DNA from: Verrucomicrobiaceae bacterium
GTDB taxonomy: Bacteria > Verrucomicrobiota > Verrucomicrobiia > Verrucomicrobiales > Verrucomicrobiaceae
DNA length: 64,000 bases
Assembly: GCA_016713245.1 (NCBI GenBank)
Contig: JADJPM010000001.1
Coordinates: 1,922,001-1,986,000 of the forward strand
Reading direction: 5' to 3'
Shown here: piece by piece, positions 23,527-34,300 of the stretch
How the letters are laid out: each line of letters begins with the position of its first letter
Numbering within the stretch: position 1 is the first letter of the stretch
Position numbers and translations under genes: made by a program
Notes under the pieces: generated by a model
What the model was told of the DNA's origin: nothing
The model's database searches: none
What the model saw: only the letters and a program-made list of their open reading frames with translations

Positions 23527-24432
23527 ATGAAACCGCCACCTCGCGTGCTCGTCATCCGCGGCGGGGCCATCGGGGATTTCATCCTCACCCTTCCTGCCAT
23601 GCGTGTGCTGCGGGAGATGATCCCGAATTGCCACCTTGAGGTCATGGGCTACCTCAACATCGCCACGCTCGCTCAAGCCGCCGGCCTTGCAGATAGCGTG
23701 CGCAGTCTCGATCACCGCACAATGGCGGCTCTCTTCGCCAAAACCGCGCCCATTGATGAGGCGCTCAGCGAGCATCTGAGAAGCTTCAATCTCATCGTCA
23801 GCTACCTCTTCGATCCCGACGGCCACTTCCGCGCCAGCATGGAACGTGTCGGCGTGAAGACGCTCATCGAGTGCTCCCACCGTGTGCAGCCGGATCAAGG
23901 CCACGCCTCCCGTCAGCTCGCGAAACCGCTCGAAAAGCTCGCCATGTTCGTGGAGGACGAACATCTGCTGAGGGCTCATTTCGAGCGTCGCGAAGTTGTC
24001 CCCAACCGCCTCGCCATCCATCTCGGCAGCGGCTCGGAGAAGAAAAACTGGCCGTTGGAGCGGTGGTTGGCTCTGGCGGATGATTTTCGCGATCACGAGG
24101 TCATTTTCATCACCGGCGAGGCCGAGCAGGAGCGCGGTGTTTGTAGTTCGGGCTTTAGCCCGCGCATCACAAACTGGCACTCGCTGCCCCTGCCGGAGCT
24201 CGCGAGCCGTTTGAGCACCTGCGCGGCCTTTCTCGGTCACGACAGCGGCATCTCGCACCTCGCCGCTGCGTGTGGCGTGCCCTCGCTGCTGCTTTTTGGT
24301 CCCACCGATCCGGCGGTGTGGGCACCGCCGCAGCCTTGGGTCACCATCCTTCGCGCCGAAAACGGCGATCTGGCCTCCCTCGAAGACCAGCAGGTAAAAT
24401 TGGCCGCCCGGCAAGTTGTGTCGAAATCGTAG
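23527..24432 (+). CDS. Glycosyltransferase family 9 (heptosyltransferase-like)
   Basis: A 301-residue GT9/GT-B protein. The N-terminus PRVLVIRGGAIGDFILTLPAMRVLRE is the family signature, and the C-terminal nucleotide-binding region reads FLGHDSGISHLAAACGVPSLLLFGPTDP. GT9 enzymes add heptose or other sugars to the inner core of lipopolysaccharide on the cytoplasmic face. Around residue 206-212 a palindromic repeat (24140-24173) is inserted in frame and encodes CSSGFSP, between IFITGEAEQER and the conserved later motifs. The protein is slightly shorter than E. coli WaaC/WaaF (~320-350). Confidence 0.86.
   Translation: MKPPPRVLVIRGGAIGDFILTLPAMRVLREMIPNCHLEVMGYLNIATLAQAAGLADSVRSLDHRTMAALFAKTAPIDEALSEHLRSFNLIVSYLFDPDGHFRASMERVGVKTLIECSHRVQPDQGHASRQLAKPLEKLAMFVEDEHLLRAHFERREVVPNRLAIHLGSGSEKKNWPLERWLALADDFRDHEVIFITGEAEQERGVCSSGFSPRITNWHSLPLPELASRLSTCAAFLGHDSGISHLAAACGVPSLLLFGPTDPAVWAPPQPWVTILRAENGDLASLEDQQVKLAARQVVSKS
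24140..24173. repeat. Palindromic repeat inserted in frame in the glycosyltransferase gene
   Basis: The perfect hairpin CGGGCT-TT-AGCCCG (24149-24162) sits within an outer pair TTTGT (24140-24144) and ACAAA (24169-24173). The sequence is unlike codon usage around it and encodes a CSSGFSP insert. It looks like a short mobile palindromic unit captured in coding sequence. No second copy was found in this window. Confidence 0.55.
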
Positions 24433-24464
24433 CGTGCTAAGCAGGTTGCCATCAAACCTTCGTC

Positions 24465-24536
24465 AGAAGTGAGAAGTAAGACGTGAGAGGTGGAAGGGCA
24501 GTCGCCACTTCTGACTTCTAACATCTGACTTCTCAC
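24465..24536. repeat. Paired heptamer array (AGANGTN family)
   Basis: The left arm has AGAAGTG, AGAAGTA, AGACGTG, AGAGGTG (24465-24492). The right arm has CTTCTGA, CTTCTAA, CATCTGA, CTTCTCA (24508-24535), the complement of AGA-N-GT-N units. Over the 32 bp that the arms share, the seven differences fall at the two variable positions of the heptamer and none in the fixed ones. It lies between the glycosyltransferase and adenylate kinase genes; a CGCTCCCCGCCC stretch separates it from the start codon at 24556. Confidence 0.9.
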
Positions 24537-24555
24537 GCTCCCCGCCCTGCCATCC

Positions 24556-25191
24556 ATGTCCGACTTCCAACAGCCCGAACGATTCCGCACCATCCTCATC
24601 CTTGGTGCCCCCGGCAGCGGCAAAGGCACGCAAGGGAAGGTGCTCGGCTCCATCCCGCGCTTTCATCATCTCGCCTGCGGGGATGTCTTTCGCTCGCTCG
24701 ATACCCGCACGCCGCTCGGGCAGAAGTTCGTCGAATACTCCAGCCGAGGCGAGCTCGTGCCGGATGACGTCACCGTGCAGCTTTGGCATGCCAATGTGCG
24801 CCAGCGGGTCGATTCGCATCAGTTCAAGCCGGAGATCGACTTCCTCGTGCTCGACGGCATTCCTCGCAATGTGGAGCAGGCGAGGCACATGGAGGAGCAC
24901 ATCGAGGTGCTCAAAGTCTTCCACCTCTCCTGCCCGGACCGCACCGAACTCGCCCGCCGCCTGCGCAAACGTGCCCTCAAGGATAACCGATTCGACGACG
25001 CCAACGAAGCCGTCATCCAGCAGCGTTTTGCCACCTACGAAGCCGAGACCAAACCCATCCTCGACTACTACGCCGGCGACCGCGTGATGCCCATCGATGC
25101 CTCTCAAGCCCCCGCCAAGGTCCTCTACGATATCCTCGGCGGCATCATGACCCTCGACGCGTGGAAAGAGCTGGAGAAGATGACCATTTAA
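24556..25191 (+). CDS. adk: Adenylate kinase family nucleoside monophosphate kinase
   Basis: A 211-residue P-loop kinase. ILGAPGSGKGTQ is the ATP-binding loop, GDVFRS and VLDGIPRN the AMP-binding and catalytic segments, and RRLRKRALKDNRFDD the arginine-rich lid region. The short lid lacks the zinc-binding cysteines. It interconverts ATP+AMP and 2 ADP; a related nucleotide cannot be excluded because DGIPRN differs from the usual DGFPR. Its stop overlaps the fmt start (TAATG), so translation of the two is coupled. Confidence 0.8.
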   Translation: MSDFQQPERFRTILILGAPGSGKGTQGKVLGSIPRFHHLACGDVFRSLDTRTPLGQKFVEYSSRGELVPDDVTVQLWHANVRQRVDSHQFKPEIDFLVLDGIPRNVEQARHMEEHIEVLKVFHLSCPDRTELARRLRKRALKDNRFDDANEAVIQQRFATYEAETKPILDYYAGDRVMPIDASQAPAKVLYDILGGIMTLDAWKELEKMTI

Positions 25192-26120
25192 TGCGCATTC
25201 TCTTCATCGGCACCGGAGACATCGGCCTTCCCTCGCTGGAATGGCTCATCAACACGCCCCAGCACGAGGTCGTCGGCGTCATCACGCAGCCTGATAAGCC
25301 CGTCGGCCGCAAGCAGGTGCTCACCCCGCCGCAAACCAAGGTCCGCGCCCTCGCCGCCGGCTTGCCCGTCTTCCAGCCGCTGAAGATCCGACATGCCGTC
25401 GAGGAGCTCAAAGCCTTCAACGCCGACCTCGCCGTTGTCGTCGCCTACGGTCAAATCCTCTCCCGCGCCGTGCTCGACGTGCCACCGCTCGGCTGCCTGA
25501 ACATCCACGCCTCCCTTTTGCCCCGTCACCGTGGTGCCGCGCCCATTCAGGCCGCCATCCGCGATGGCGACACAGAGACTGGCCTCACCATCATGTTCAT
25601 GGATGAAGGCCTCGATACGGGCGACATGCTCCTCACCCGCACGCTGCCCATCACCGCCGACGACACTGGCGGCAGCCTGCACGACAAACTCGCCCTCCTC
25701 GCCCCTTCCGCCCTCGAAGCTGCCCTTGATCTCATCGCCGCTGGCAACCCGCCGCGTGAAAAACAAGACGAGTCCAAAGTCACCCACGTCCGCAAACTCA
25801 CGCGACAAGATGGAAAGCTCGACTGGACCAAGCCTGCCGCCGAACTCGAACGCCTCGTGCGAGCCTTCACCCCCTGGCCCGGCACCCACTGCCTGCTTCA
25901 CGGCAGCCAGTTGAAGGTCCACCGCGCCGCTTTGATCGAAAACGCCGATGCTTGCCCTGCCCCCGGCACCATCGTCCGTGCCGATGCCAGCGGCATCCTC
26001 GTGAACTGCGGCACCGGCCTTCTCAATCTCCTCGAAGTCCAAACCGAAGGTGGCAAACGTCTCCCTGCCGCTGATTTCCTTCGTGGGCATCCGCTGGCGG
26101 CGGGCGACACGCTTGGCTGA
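25191..26120 (+). CDS. fmt: Methionyl-tRNA formyltransferase
   Basis: A 309-residue cytoplasmic enzyme of normal length that formylates Met-tRNA(fMet) for translation initiation. The N-terminus MRILFIGTGDIGLPSLEWL, the folate-site motif LNIHASLLPRHRGAAPIQAAI and GLTIMFMDEGLDTGDML are diagnostic; the C-terminal domain starts near residue 205 (TRQDGKLDWTKPAAELERLVRAFTPWPG). It is coupled to the adenylate kinase gene by TAATG. A short heptamer array follows 40 bp after its stop. Confidence 0.95.
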   Translation: MRILFIGTGDIGLPSLEWLINTPQHEVVGVITQPDKPVGRKQVLTPPQTKVRALAAGLPVFQPLKIRHAVEELKAFNADLAVVVAYGQILSRAVLDVPPLGCLNIHASLLPRHRGAAPIQAAIRDGDTETGLTIMFMDEGLDTGDMLLTRTLPITADDTGGSLHDKLALLAPSALEAALDLIAAGNPPREKQDESKVTHVRKLTRQDGKLDWTKPAAELERLVRAFTPWPGTHCLLHGSQLKVHRAALIENADACPAPGTIVRADASGILVNCGTGLLNLLEVQTEGGKRLPAADFLRGHPLAAGDTLG

Positions 26121-26160
26121 GCAGATCAATGATGTCTTGAATAGGAATTTTCCGCCCGGC

Positions 26161-26188
26161 ATTCCTCATTCGGCATTCGTCATTGATT
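26161..26188. repeat. Heptamer array (CATTCNN family), single arm
   Basis: Four units: ATTCCTC, ATTCGGC, ATTCGTC, ATTGATT. Read as CATT-C-N-N the core is fixed and the last two bases vary. It lies between fmt and the E2 gene. It shares GCATTCGTCATT with the signal-peptide array at 57251-57285 and the same unit type with 52261-52366. Confidence 0.75.
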
Positions 26189-26236
26189 CCAGCCCTCCTG
26201 CGCCCATAGATGGCCGCTCCAAATCCCCCCTTTCCC

Positions 26237-27526
26237 ATGCCCAAATTCATCGAAATGCCCAAACTCAGTGACACCATGACCGAGGGAACCCTCGCTAAAT
26301 GGACGGTCAAAGAAGGGGACAAGATCACCGTCGGCAAAGCCATCGCGGACATCGAAACCGACAAGGCCACCATGGAATACGCCAGCCCGTTTGAAGGCGT
26401 GCTTCACAAGTTCATCGTCCAGGCCGGTCAAAAAGTGCCGTTAAGCGCCCCGCTGGCCGTGATGCTCGAAGAAGACGAGGCTGCCCCCGCGAATCTCGAC
26501 GAACTCATCGCCAAGGCCCAGGCCGCCGCTGCTCCTGCGCCCGCTGCCGAGAAAAAACCTGCCGCCAGCGCCTCGAAAGCCGCCGCAGCCGGTCCTCGCC
26601 TCCCGCAGGCTCCGCAGCACAAATCCCGCGCCGCCGCCGGTGGTGCCGCGCTTCGCGTCAAAGCCTCGCCGCTGGCCAAAAAGATCGCCGCTGAGCGCGG
26701 CGTCGATTTGAATGCCCTCATCGGCACCGGCCCTGGCGGACGCATCGTGCGTGAAGACGTCGAAAACGCCCCCGTGGGTGGTTCCAGCGCCCGCGTGGCC
26801 GCCACACCGGCCATTCGCCCTTCTTTTGGCCCTGAGGACGAACGCGTGCCCACCAGCGGCATGCGAAACATCATCGCCGAGCGCCTTCTGGCCTCGAAGA
26901 CTCAGATTCCGCACTTCTACCTCCAGATGGAAGTCGATGCCGGACCGCTCATGGAGTTCCGTGCGCACCTCAATGCCACCAACGAGAAGACCGGCGGCAA
27001 CAAATACACCGTGAACGACTTCATCCTGAAGGCCGTCATCCGCGCCGCTCAGGCCCAGCCTGCCATCAACGCCGCCTGGGATGGCGATGCCATCGTGAAG
27101 TTCAAATCCGTCGGCCTCAGCGTCGCCATCGCCGTCGAGGACGGTCTCGTCACGCCGGTCATCAAGCAGGCAGAAAAGAAAACGCTCCTCGAAATCAGCC
27201 AGGCCGTCAAAGACCTCGCGGGTAAGTCGAAGAACAAGAAGCTCAGCCCCGATGACTTCGCGGGTGGCACGATCACCGTCTCGAACCTTGGTGCGTATGG
27301 CATCGACCAGTTCGCCGCCATCATCAATCCGCCGCAGGCGGCCATCATCGCCATCGGCAGCATTCGTTCGGCCGCTGTCGTCAATGACAAGGGCCAGATC
27401 GTCGTCGGCCAGCGCATGTGGGTGGGCCTCAGCGGCGACCATCGCGTCGTCGATGGTGCCGTGGCCGCCACCTTCCTCGCGGAAATGCGCAAGCTTCTGG
27501 AAAACCCGGCCCTGATGCTGGTTTGA
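26237..27526 (+). CDS. Dihydrolipoamide acetyltransferase (E2) of pyruvate dehydrogenase type
   Basis: A 429-residue E2 subunit; ATG 26237 gives the usual start MPKFIEMPKLSDTMTEG (an ATG at 26210 is in frame). The lipoyl domain has its lipoylated Lys43 in ETDKATMEY. An Ala/Pro-rich linker, an E3-binding domain (SPLAKKIAAERGVDL...GTGPGGRIVREDV, ~145-180) and the acyltransferase core follow, with GDHRVVDGAVAATF holding the catalytic His. MTEGTLAKW and the single lipoyl domain resemble Gram-positive/mitochondrial-type pyruvate dehydrogenase. The E1 and E3 genes are not in the window. A strong terminator follows. Confidence 0.92.
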   Translation: MPKFIEMPKLSDTMTEGTLAKWTVKEGDKITVGKAIADIETDKATMEYASPFEGVLHKFIVQAGQKVPLSAPLAVMLEEDEAAPANLDELIAKAQAAAAPAPAAEKKPAASASKAAAAGPRLPQAPQHKSRAAAGGAALRVKASPLAKKIAAERGVDLNALIGTGPGGRIVREDVENAPVGGSSARVAATPAIRPSFGPEDERVPTSGMRNIIAERLLASKTQIPHFYLQMEVDAGPLMEFRAHLNATNEKTGGNKYTVNDFILKAVIRAAQAQPAINAAWDGDAIVKFKSVGLSVAIAVEDGLVTPVIKQAEKKTLLEISQAVKDLAGKSKNKKLSPDDFAGGTITVSNLGAYGIDQFAAIINPPQAAIIAIGSIRSAAVVNDKGQIVVGQRMWVGLSGDHRVVDGAVAATFLAEMRKLLENPALMLV

Positions 27527-27550
27527 TGCCCGTGTGAGTCACTCATCTCA

Positions 27551-27582
27551 GCCGGAGGCCGCAAGGCCTCCGGCCTTTTTTT
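27551..27582 (+). terminator. Rho-independent terminator after the E2 gene
   Basis: A perfect 10-bp stem (GCCGGAGGCC / GGCCTCCGGC) with a GCAA loop is followed by C and seven T. It lies 24 bp after the E2 stop and points away from the convergent HTH gene, for which it offers no U-tract. Confidence 0.92.
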
Positions 27583-27587
27583 GGCCA

Positions 27588-28310
27588 TCAGGCACTCGTG
27601 CGCTGCCGGAACTGAATGCCCGCCAGGCGCAAAAGCATCCTGAGGGTGGGCTCGGAGATCTTGGCGGCCTCGACGCGATGACGTGCGAGGTTTTGGCGCA
27701 GATCCTGCATGGTCCAGGAGAGGAGGGTGGCCGGCTGGGTGCGGCTTACGATCTGCTGGATGAGCGGGACGAATTCATCCTGCGGATAACGCACCGGGCG
27801 GCCGCTGCGCTCCGCGTCATTCACCGCACCTTCGACGCCGTGCGTCTGGTAGCGTTCCACGAGTCGTTCCAGGGTCCGCTCGCACACGTCGCTGGCCTTG
27901 GCGATCTCGGGTCGCGGCAGGCCTTCGTGCAGGAGCAGCATGGCTCGTGCACGGCGCTGGCGTCCCGCTGATCCTTTGCGCTGCTGGACGACCCTTTGGC
28001 AGAAGTCTCGTTCGCCTTCAGTGAGGGTGACACGTTTATCTGGCAGGCGGGCGTCGTCAGGCAGTCCTTCATCCAGCACCTGGGGCAGCCCGTGCTCCTC
28101 GTATCGCTGCCGGATCAGGGTGAGTGTGCGGGTGGAAATGCCGGTGCGCTGCGAAAGACATGCCTCATCGGGGTAGCGATGCATTTCGAGCAATAGCCGG
28201 GCCATGCGTTTCACTCCGATGTCTGACTTCGGTGACAAAGCCAGTCGCTGGCAGAAATCGAGGTCGTATTCGGACAGCACGAGAAAAGGCGATGAGGCAG
28301 TTAGATTCAT
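27588..28310 (-). CDS. IS630-type double helix-turn-helix protein without nuclease domain
   Basis: A 240-residue protein (ATG 28310). The second half matches the N-terminal DNA-binding part of IS630-family transposases: RARAMLLLHEGLPRPEIAKASDVCERTLERLVERYQTHGVEG, then SGRPVRYPQDE and a second HTH ending LLRLAGIQFRQRT. The first ~95 residues look like a diverged duplicate of the same HTH. No DDE nuclease follows and no IS ends are seen. It starts 14 bp after the stop of the giant repeat protein and is probably cotranscribed with it. It may be a domesticated regulator or a transposase remnant. Confidence 0.7.
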   Translation of the reverse strand: MNLTASSPFLVLSEYDLDFCQRLALSPKSDIGVKRMARLLLEMHRYPDEACLSQRTGISTRTLTLIRQRYEEHGLPQVLDEGLPDDARLPDKRVTLTEGERDFCQRVVQQRKGSAGRQRRARAMLLLHEGLPRPEIAKASDVCERTLERLVERYQTHGVEGAVNDAERSGRPVRYPQDEFVPLIQQIVSRTQPATLLSWTMQDLRQNLARHRVEAAKISEPTLRMLLRLAGIQFRQRTSA

Positions 28311-28324
28311 AGGAACGGATGGGT

Positions 28325-31300
28325 TCAGATCGACCGACGACGGCGCAGGAGAAGACCGAGGAGGCCAGCGGCGAGCAGCAGCGCACGAGATGGCTCGGGG
28401 ACGCCGGACACGGCGATCAATCCGTGGCTGGCGAAGGCGGAAAGGTCCCACAGCAGACCGCCGGAGAGGGTGGGCAGATCGAGATCGCCATACGCACCGC
28501 CCGTTGTGGTGAAGCCCGGGGTGCTGAAGGAGCCGCCGAGGATCGTGGTCCAGTCGAGCAGATTGAAAACATCGCCCGCAGCAGCACCGCTGAGCCAGCC
28601 GTTGTCGATCACGAGCAAGGCACCATCTCCAAAGCTGCCAGAGGCTCGCGTTCCGAGGCTGAGGCCACCATTCGTGAGCTGAATGAAATCATGGTCGCCA
28701 TAGGTGGCGGGGGACACGTTGAACACCGCGGCATTGCTGTTGGCGATGATGAAGGTGCCCAGGTCCTGACCGCTGCTGAGCCAGGAGGTCACGGTGCTAT
28801 TGCCCACATCGAGCGTGGGTGTGGTGATGGTCATCTGGAGCTGCGAACCATTCGCCACGGTGATGCCGCTGATGCTGGTGAAGATGAGTTGCTGGTTGCT
28901 GGTGCTGCTGTTTGTCAATCCGGGGGCCAGGATGCCGGGATTCGTCACGGTGCCGATGATCGTGGAGCCTGCGATCGAGGATGCTGCGGAGCCACCCGCG
29001 AGCACGGGGGCGGTGGCGAGCGTGGTAGCCGCGCCGGTGACGCTGACGACACCCGCCGTGCCGCCCGCACCCAGGAGGCTGCCGCTGGTGCCATCCCCCA
29101 CTTGCAGACGACCTTCTGCGACGGTGGTGGCTCCGCGGTAAGTGTTTGCACCGCTGAGGGTGACCGTGCCCGCATTCATTTTGATGATGGAGAGCGTGTC
29201 GCCCGTGCCAGCAGTGATGTCTGCCTCGGAAACGATGCCGCCGAAGGTGATGCCGTTCGCGGTAGTCGTGGAAGAGACGAGATGGACCGTTTTGCTTTCG
29301 GCGGTGCCATTGACGACGTTGGCGAGTGTGAGTGCGCCAGTGAAGGCCCCGCTGCCGGTGGTGAGGGTGGCGCTGCCGCCGATGGTGATGCTGCCGCTTC
29401 CGTTCGTGGCATTCACGTCGATGTCATTGGCCACGCTGAGGCCGCTGGTGTTTTGCAGCAGCGCGAGATGGGGGTTCACCACATCCTGGCGGAAGCGAAT
29501 AGGCTCCTGCGTCAGTTCATTGCGCACGACGATGTTTTCTTCGAACTGGAACATCGTCTGGCCGGAGTAGCTGCCACTGGTGACGGCGACCTGGCTGCCG
29601 TAGAGAATTTGGCCGCCGGTTTCGAAGTCGGTGGCGCGGGTGAGGCTCATGGTGCCGCCGCTGACGGCGGTGATCGTGTAAATGCCGTTTCGCTCAGGAT
29701 GAGCCTCCTCACCTGCGATGAGAAGGCGGGTGCCCACATCCCCTGCGGTGTAAGTTTGGCCGTCGAAGGTGCTGCTGACGCTGCCGAAGGCTCCAAAGCC
29801 ATTCGTTCCGCCATTCGGATTGAATTCACCCGTGCCGAGGATGCTGGTGAAGCTGGCCCGATCCACGGCGGCGACGAGGGAGGAGGTGGTGTCACCGAGT
29901 TCGATGTGCTTCACACCGGCCGCCGTGCTGGTTTCGAGGAGCACGCTGCCTGCGCGGATGATGGTGCCTCCATCCACCGCGCTGCCTGCGGAGCCGCTGA
30001 CGCCTGCACCGTAGCTGTTGGCCGAGCTGAGCCGCAGAGTGCCGCCACCGATCACGGTCAGGCGTCCATCGCCACTCACGGAGTTGCTGAGGCTGAGCTG
30101 AGTGGCCGTGGCAGCTCCGGTGAAAGTGTCGCGATTCAGCGTGAGCGTGCCGCTGAGGGTGGTATCGGCGAGGTTCGAGGTGATCGCGGCACTTCCCACG
30201 GCGTTCGTGGTGCCTACCGTAATGTTGTTGGCAAAGGTGGGCGTGTTTTGCAGGAGCAGCTCGGTGTGATCATCCGTGCCCGATACACCCGTGATGCCGA
30301 GATTCACGCTTCCAGAGCCGAGTTTGGCCCCGCTAGCGACAACCAGCACGCCATTGGCGATCTCGGTGTTCCAGGCCTGGGAGCTGTTGTCCACGCTCAG
30401 GAGCGTCTGCACGGCTCCGTTGCCATTCACTCTGAAAATGGAGGCTCCTGTGCCAGTGATGCTTCCGGCGAAAACAGCGTCCTGAGTGCCGTCCATGCCG
30501 ACGGTCAGCGTGCCGCTGAGAGCCACCACGGTGTTCGCAGGAGTGGGACCGGAGCTGGAAAGCGAGCCGATGGTTTGATTGAAGCCGTTGAGGCTCAGCG
30601 TGCCGTTGAAAACGTCGCCATGCAGGTTGTGACGCGAAAGCGGGGCCAAGGTATCCGTCGCGCCGCCTTGCAAGGTGCCCGCAAAGATGCCGGTGACGCC
30701 TGTGTAGTCGTTGGCGGCATGATTGAGCTGCACGGTGCCGGCATCGCCGATGGAGAGACCACCGGCACCGGTGATGATGGAGTCCACTCCCAACGTGGTG
30801 CCGGATGCAGGCAAAAGAAGACCGCCTCCAGCCGCCAGTGTGAGGCCACGATTGGCAAAAATCGTCATGTTGGCGGTGGTTTGCAACGCACCGCCATCAA
30901 AGCGTAGCGAGTCGGCTCTCGGCGTGAGGTGGAGCCGGCCGAGGCTCGTGTCCTGCGCCACGGAAAGCGTGCCCGCCTCCAGCACCGTGCCGCCTTGGTA
31001 TTCGTTCACCGCCGTGAAGGTCAGCGTGCCGCCGCCTTGCTTGCGCACCGTCACGGAGCCGTTGATGGAGCCGCCATACACCGTGCTGGAGGCCTGATTG
31101 ACGGTCAGCGTGTTAATGTCCATGCCGCTGTTGTTAATGGAGCCGCCTGGACCGCTCAGGGAGCCGATTTCCTGATTGTAGCCGTTCAGGTCGAGGATGC
31201 CGGACGAGCCATTGCCGCGTGTGCTGACCTCCACCGAGGTAGAGAGCGCATTGTCACGCCCGAGCTGGATGATGCCGTCCTCGATGCTCAGGGAGGTGAA

Positions 31301-34300
31301 TGCATTGATGCCTGCGAGCTTGATCACATCCTGGCCGACTTTGGTGAGTTTAAAGCTGCCGGTGATGCTGCCATCGATCACGAGGTAGGAGCCGCGCAGC
31401 CCCACATCGCTCGGGTTGAGGTTGGTGCTCGTGTTGAGCTTGCCCATGTCGTAAATGATATGGTTGGAGCCATTCGAGGTGCCTGCGGGGTAGATCTGGC
31501 CGAGGAAAGAGTCGGCGGTGAGGTTCACCGTGACGCCGCTGCGGATCGTTTGAATGACGGCGACCTGATCGTAATCCAGCGGCAGATAGCCCATGAGAGA
31601 ACCACCGGCGAGGTCGATGGTGCGTGTGCCGGTGACATCGGTGAAAAGCTGGAGATGCACGCCAGTGGGCAGCGAATAATTGCCCGTGCCACGAGCATCG
31701 CTGACGGCCCATCGTTCGATGGAGCCCGCTTCCTGGATCACCGTGGCGGTGGGGACGAAGTTTGACACAGCGATCTCCATCGCCGCCGTGGAGCGCAGGC
31801 TCGCGGTGACGGAGGAGGCACCAAAGGCTCCATTGTGCATCACCCGCACCGTTCCATCGCCCACGCGGAAATTCCGCGTGCCGGTGAAGCTGGCGCTGTT
31901 GTCACCGAGGCTCAAAATGCCATCACCGGTCACACGCACATCGTAGAGTCCTTGGTTGTTCAAACCGCCCGCACCAGCGCCTGCGCCGAGCTGCACGCCA
32001 CTGGAGGAACCGGGGCCGAAGCTCGTGGCGTCGATGCTGAGCATGTAGTCATCAAACAGCGTGACGGTGCCTGTGCGGATGGTGTGACGTGAGGAGTCCG
32101 ACTGGAAGAAGATGATGCCTTCATGCCCGCCACCGCTCGTTTTCAGGTCAATCGCGGGAATTTGATCGAGGCGATCACTGGCGGCGATGCTGCGCACGAT
32201 GCCCAGGTCATTGACGGTGATCTTGCCACCGCCCCAGGTGAAGAGATCCGGCGTGCCGCTGTTGAAGTTGTAGCGCAGTTCGGTGGTCTGGAGCGTGTTG
32301 TCGCGATCCGTCATGTGAGCGCCGTTGAGGATGACTTCACCGCTGCTTTGGGCACCCGGAGTGAGGAACTGAAGCCCGCCACCATTGACGATCCAGTCAC
32401 CCGTGAATTGAGGTTGATCACTGCGTACGCTGAGGAAGGTCACACCAGACTTGATCACATTGCTGGCGTGGATTTTGCCGTTGATCTGGATGGTGTTGTT
32501 GTTCGCCCAGATGAGCGCCTCGCCATCTCCGAGGCCGGAGGAGCCAAAATAGAGGTCTGCATTGATCGTCGGCGTATTTCCCGCCTGCATGAGGCCGCCG
32601 CTGCGGATGATGATCTTGTTGAAGGCATTGTCCGCGCTGTTGTTGATGTCGCGGTCGAGTCGCAGGGCATAAAGATCCAGATTGGCACCGAGTGTGCCGG
32701 TGGCGGTGTTGAGGTTCAGGATCTCCGTGCCGTCGTTCAGGGTCAAAAGACTGCCGTCGAGCGTGCCGCCCGCGCTGGTGAGGTAATTCGCCGGATCACC
32801 GCCCTGCGTGATAGTCTGGAAGCCGAGTGTGGCGTCGTATTTGACGAAGTTGTTGTCATAGCGGCTGACGATCCAGGGATCGACCATGCTGTTGTTCATG
32901 AGGCTGGTGCCATTCGCCGCGAGGAAGAGAGCACTGTCCACATTGCTTGCCACGGTGCCGAGCATGTTCGCGGTGTTGGTGGTGGCCACCATGCCGGCGA
33001 TCATCAGAGTGCCAGAACCGCTGCGGGTAATGTTGCCGGTGGAAAGCTCCACCCAGTCGCCCGTATCACGGCGAATGACGACCTCCGAGCCACCTTGAAT
33101 GAGTAGATCACCGATGATCTCGCGATTGGCGATGTGGTCGGAGTTGTCGCCAAAGAGTTCGAGCACAGAGCTGTTCAGCGTCATGCCGACGGCATCGGCC
33201 CAGCGACCTCCACCGCCGAGGGTGCCGGTGGCACGATTGCCCGTGGTTCCGCTGCCGGTGAAGGGGGTGTTGTTATCCAAACGGATGCGTGAACCCGAAT
33301 GGAAGACCCAGGTGTTGGCATTGGTGAGGCCGCCAGTGGTCACGGCCGTGCCGGAGGCACCTTCGATGCGCACTTCGCCAAAAACATCCACCTGACCGGT
33401 GCCAAGTGGCGTGCGGAAAGTGCTGCCCGTGCCAATCGCGCCGCCTTGCACACTCAGGACGGTGCCACGGTAGCCGCCATCGAGATTGCGACCCCGCGTG
33501 AGGACTGTGCCGCCGTCGTAGCTGTTGTTTCCATTCGCACCGAACAGGACCGTTCCGTAGCCCATCACGGTGTGGGCCACGCCGATGATCACTTTGTTGC
33601 CTGCGCCTGCCAATTGATCCGCGTTTGCCGTTGTTGGATTCACCGTCAACTGGCTGCTGCCACCGCCGAGGCGGAACTCCGTGCCGCCGACGCCCCACGG
33701 AGTCACGCTGTTCGCCGTCAGATTGCCATTGCCTTCACCACCACCGAGCTGCCAGAGATTGAAGACACCCCCATCACGCGTGGCCATGAGTGGATCGGCG
33801 GCTAGTGATTGATTGGCATCAATCGAAAGCACACCCGCGCCTGTGCCGCTGATCGCTGCCGCCACGGCGGCGGTGATCGAGTTGAAGTTCGCGATGGTGC
33901 GTGTGCCGATGACGGGCAAGGCCGCGCCGCTGGTGAAGACTTTCGTCAAGCCCGTGCCGCCGAGCTGGGCGGTGCTGCTGATGGAAAGACCGCTGCCTGC
34001 AAACACCTGCACCGGGCCATCGCCGAGCGTGGCATTCGCCTGACGCACGGTGGTGACACCCAGGAAGTTGTTGAAGCCGCCTGAGAAGGTGTTTGCGGCG
34101 TTGTTGTCGAAGTGCAGATACCAGACGCCCGCCTTGTTCAGTTGGCCGCTGCCACTTACGACATCGCGCAGGAAGAGGTCCGTGCTGTCCACACGGAATA
34201 CGGGGCTGTCGTTGATCACGATCTGGTTTTCCATGATCATGTCATCGCCAAAGCTGGCGGCCTGAAAGATGATGTAGGGGCTGTTTTGCGTCGTGAAAAG

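Noticed and set aside
21266..24414. Minus-strand open frames of 548 and 508 residues opposite lsrF, the membrane protein and the glycosyltransferase
   Set aside because: The plus-strand genes have clear families and signal or membrane features. The minus frames have biased composition and run through several genes and repeat arrays.
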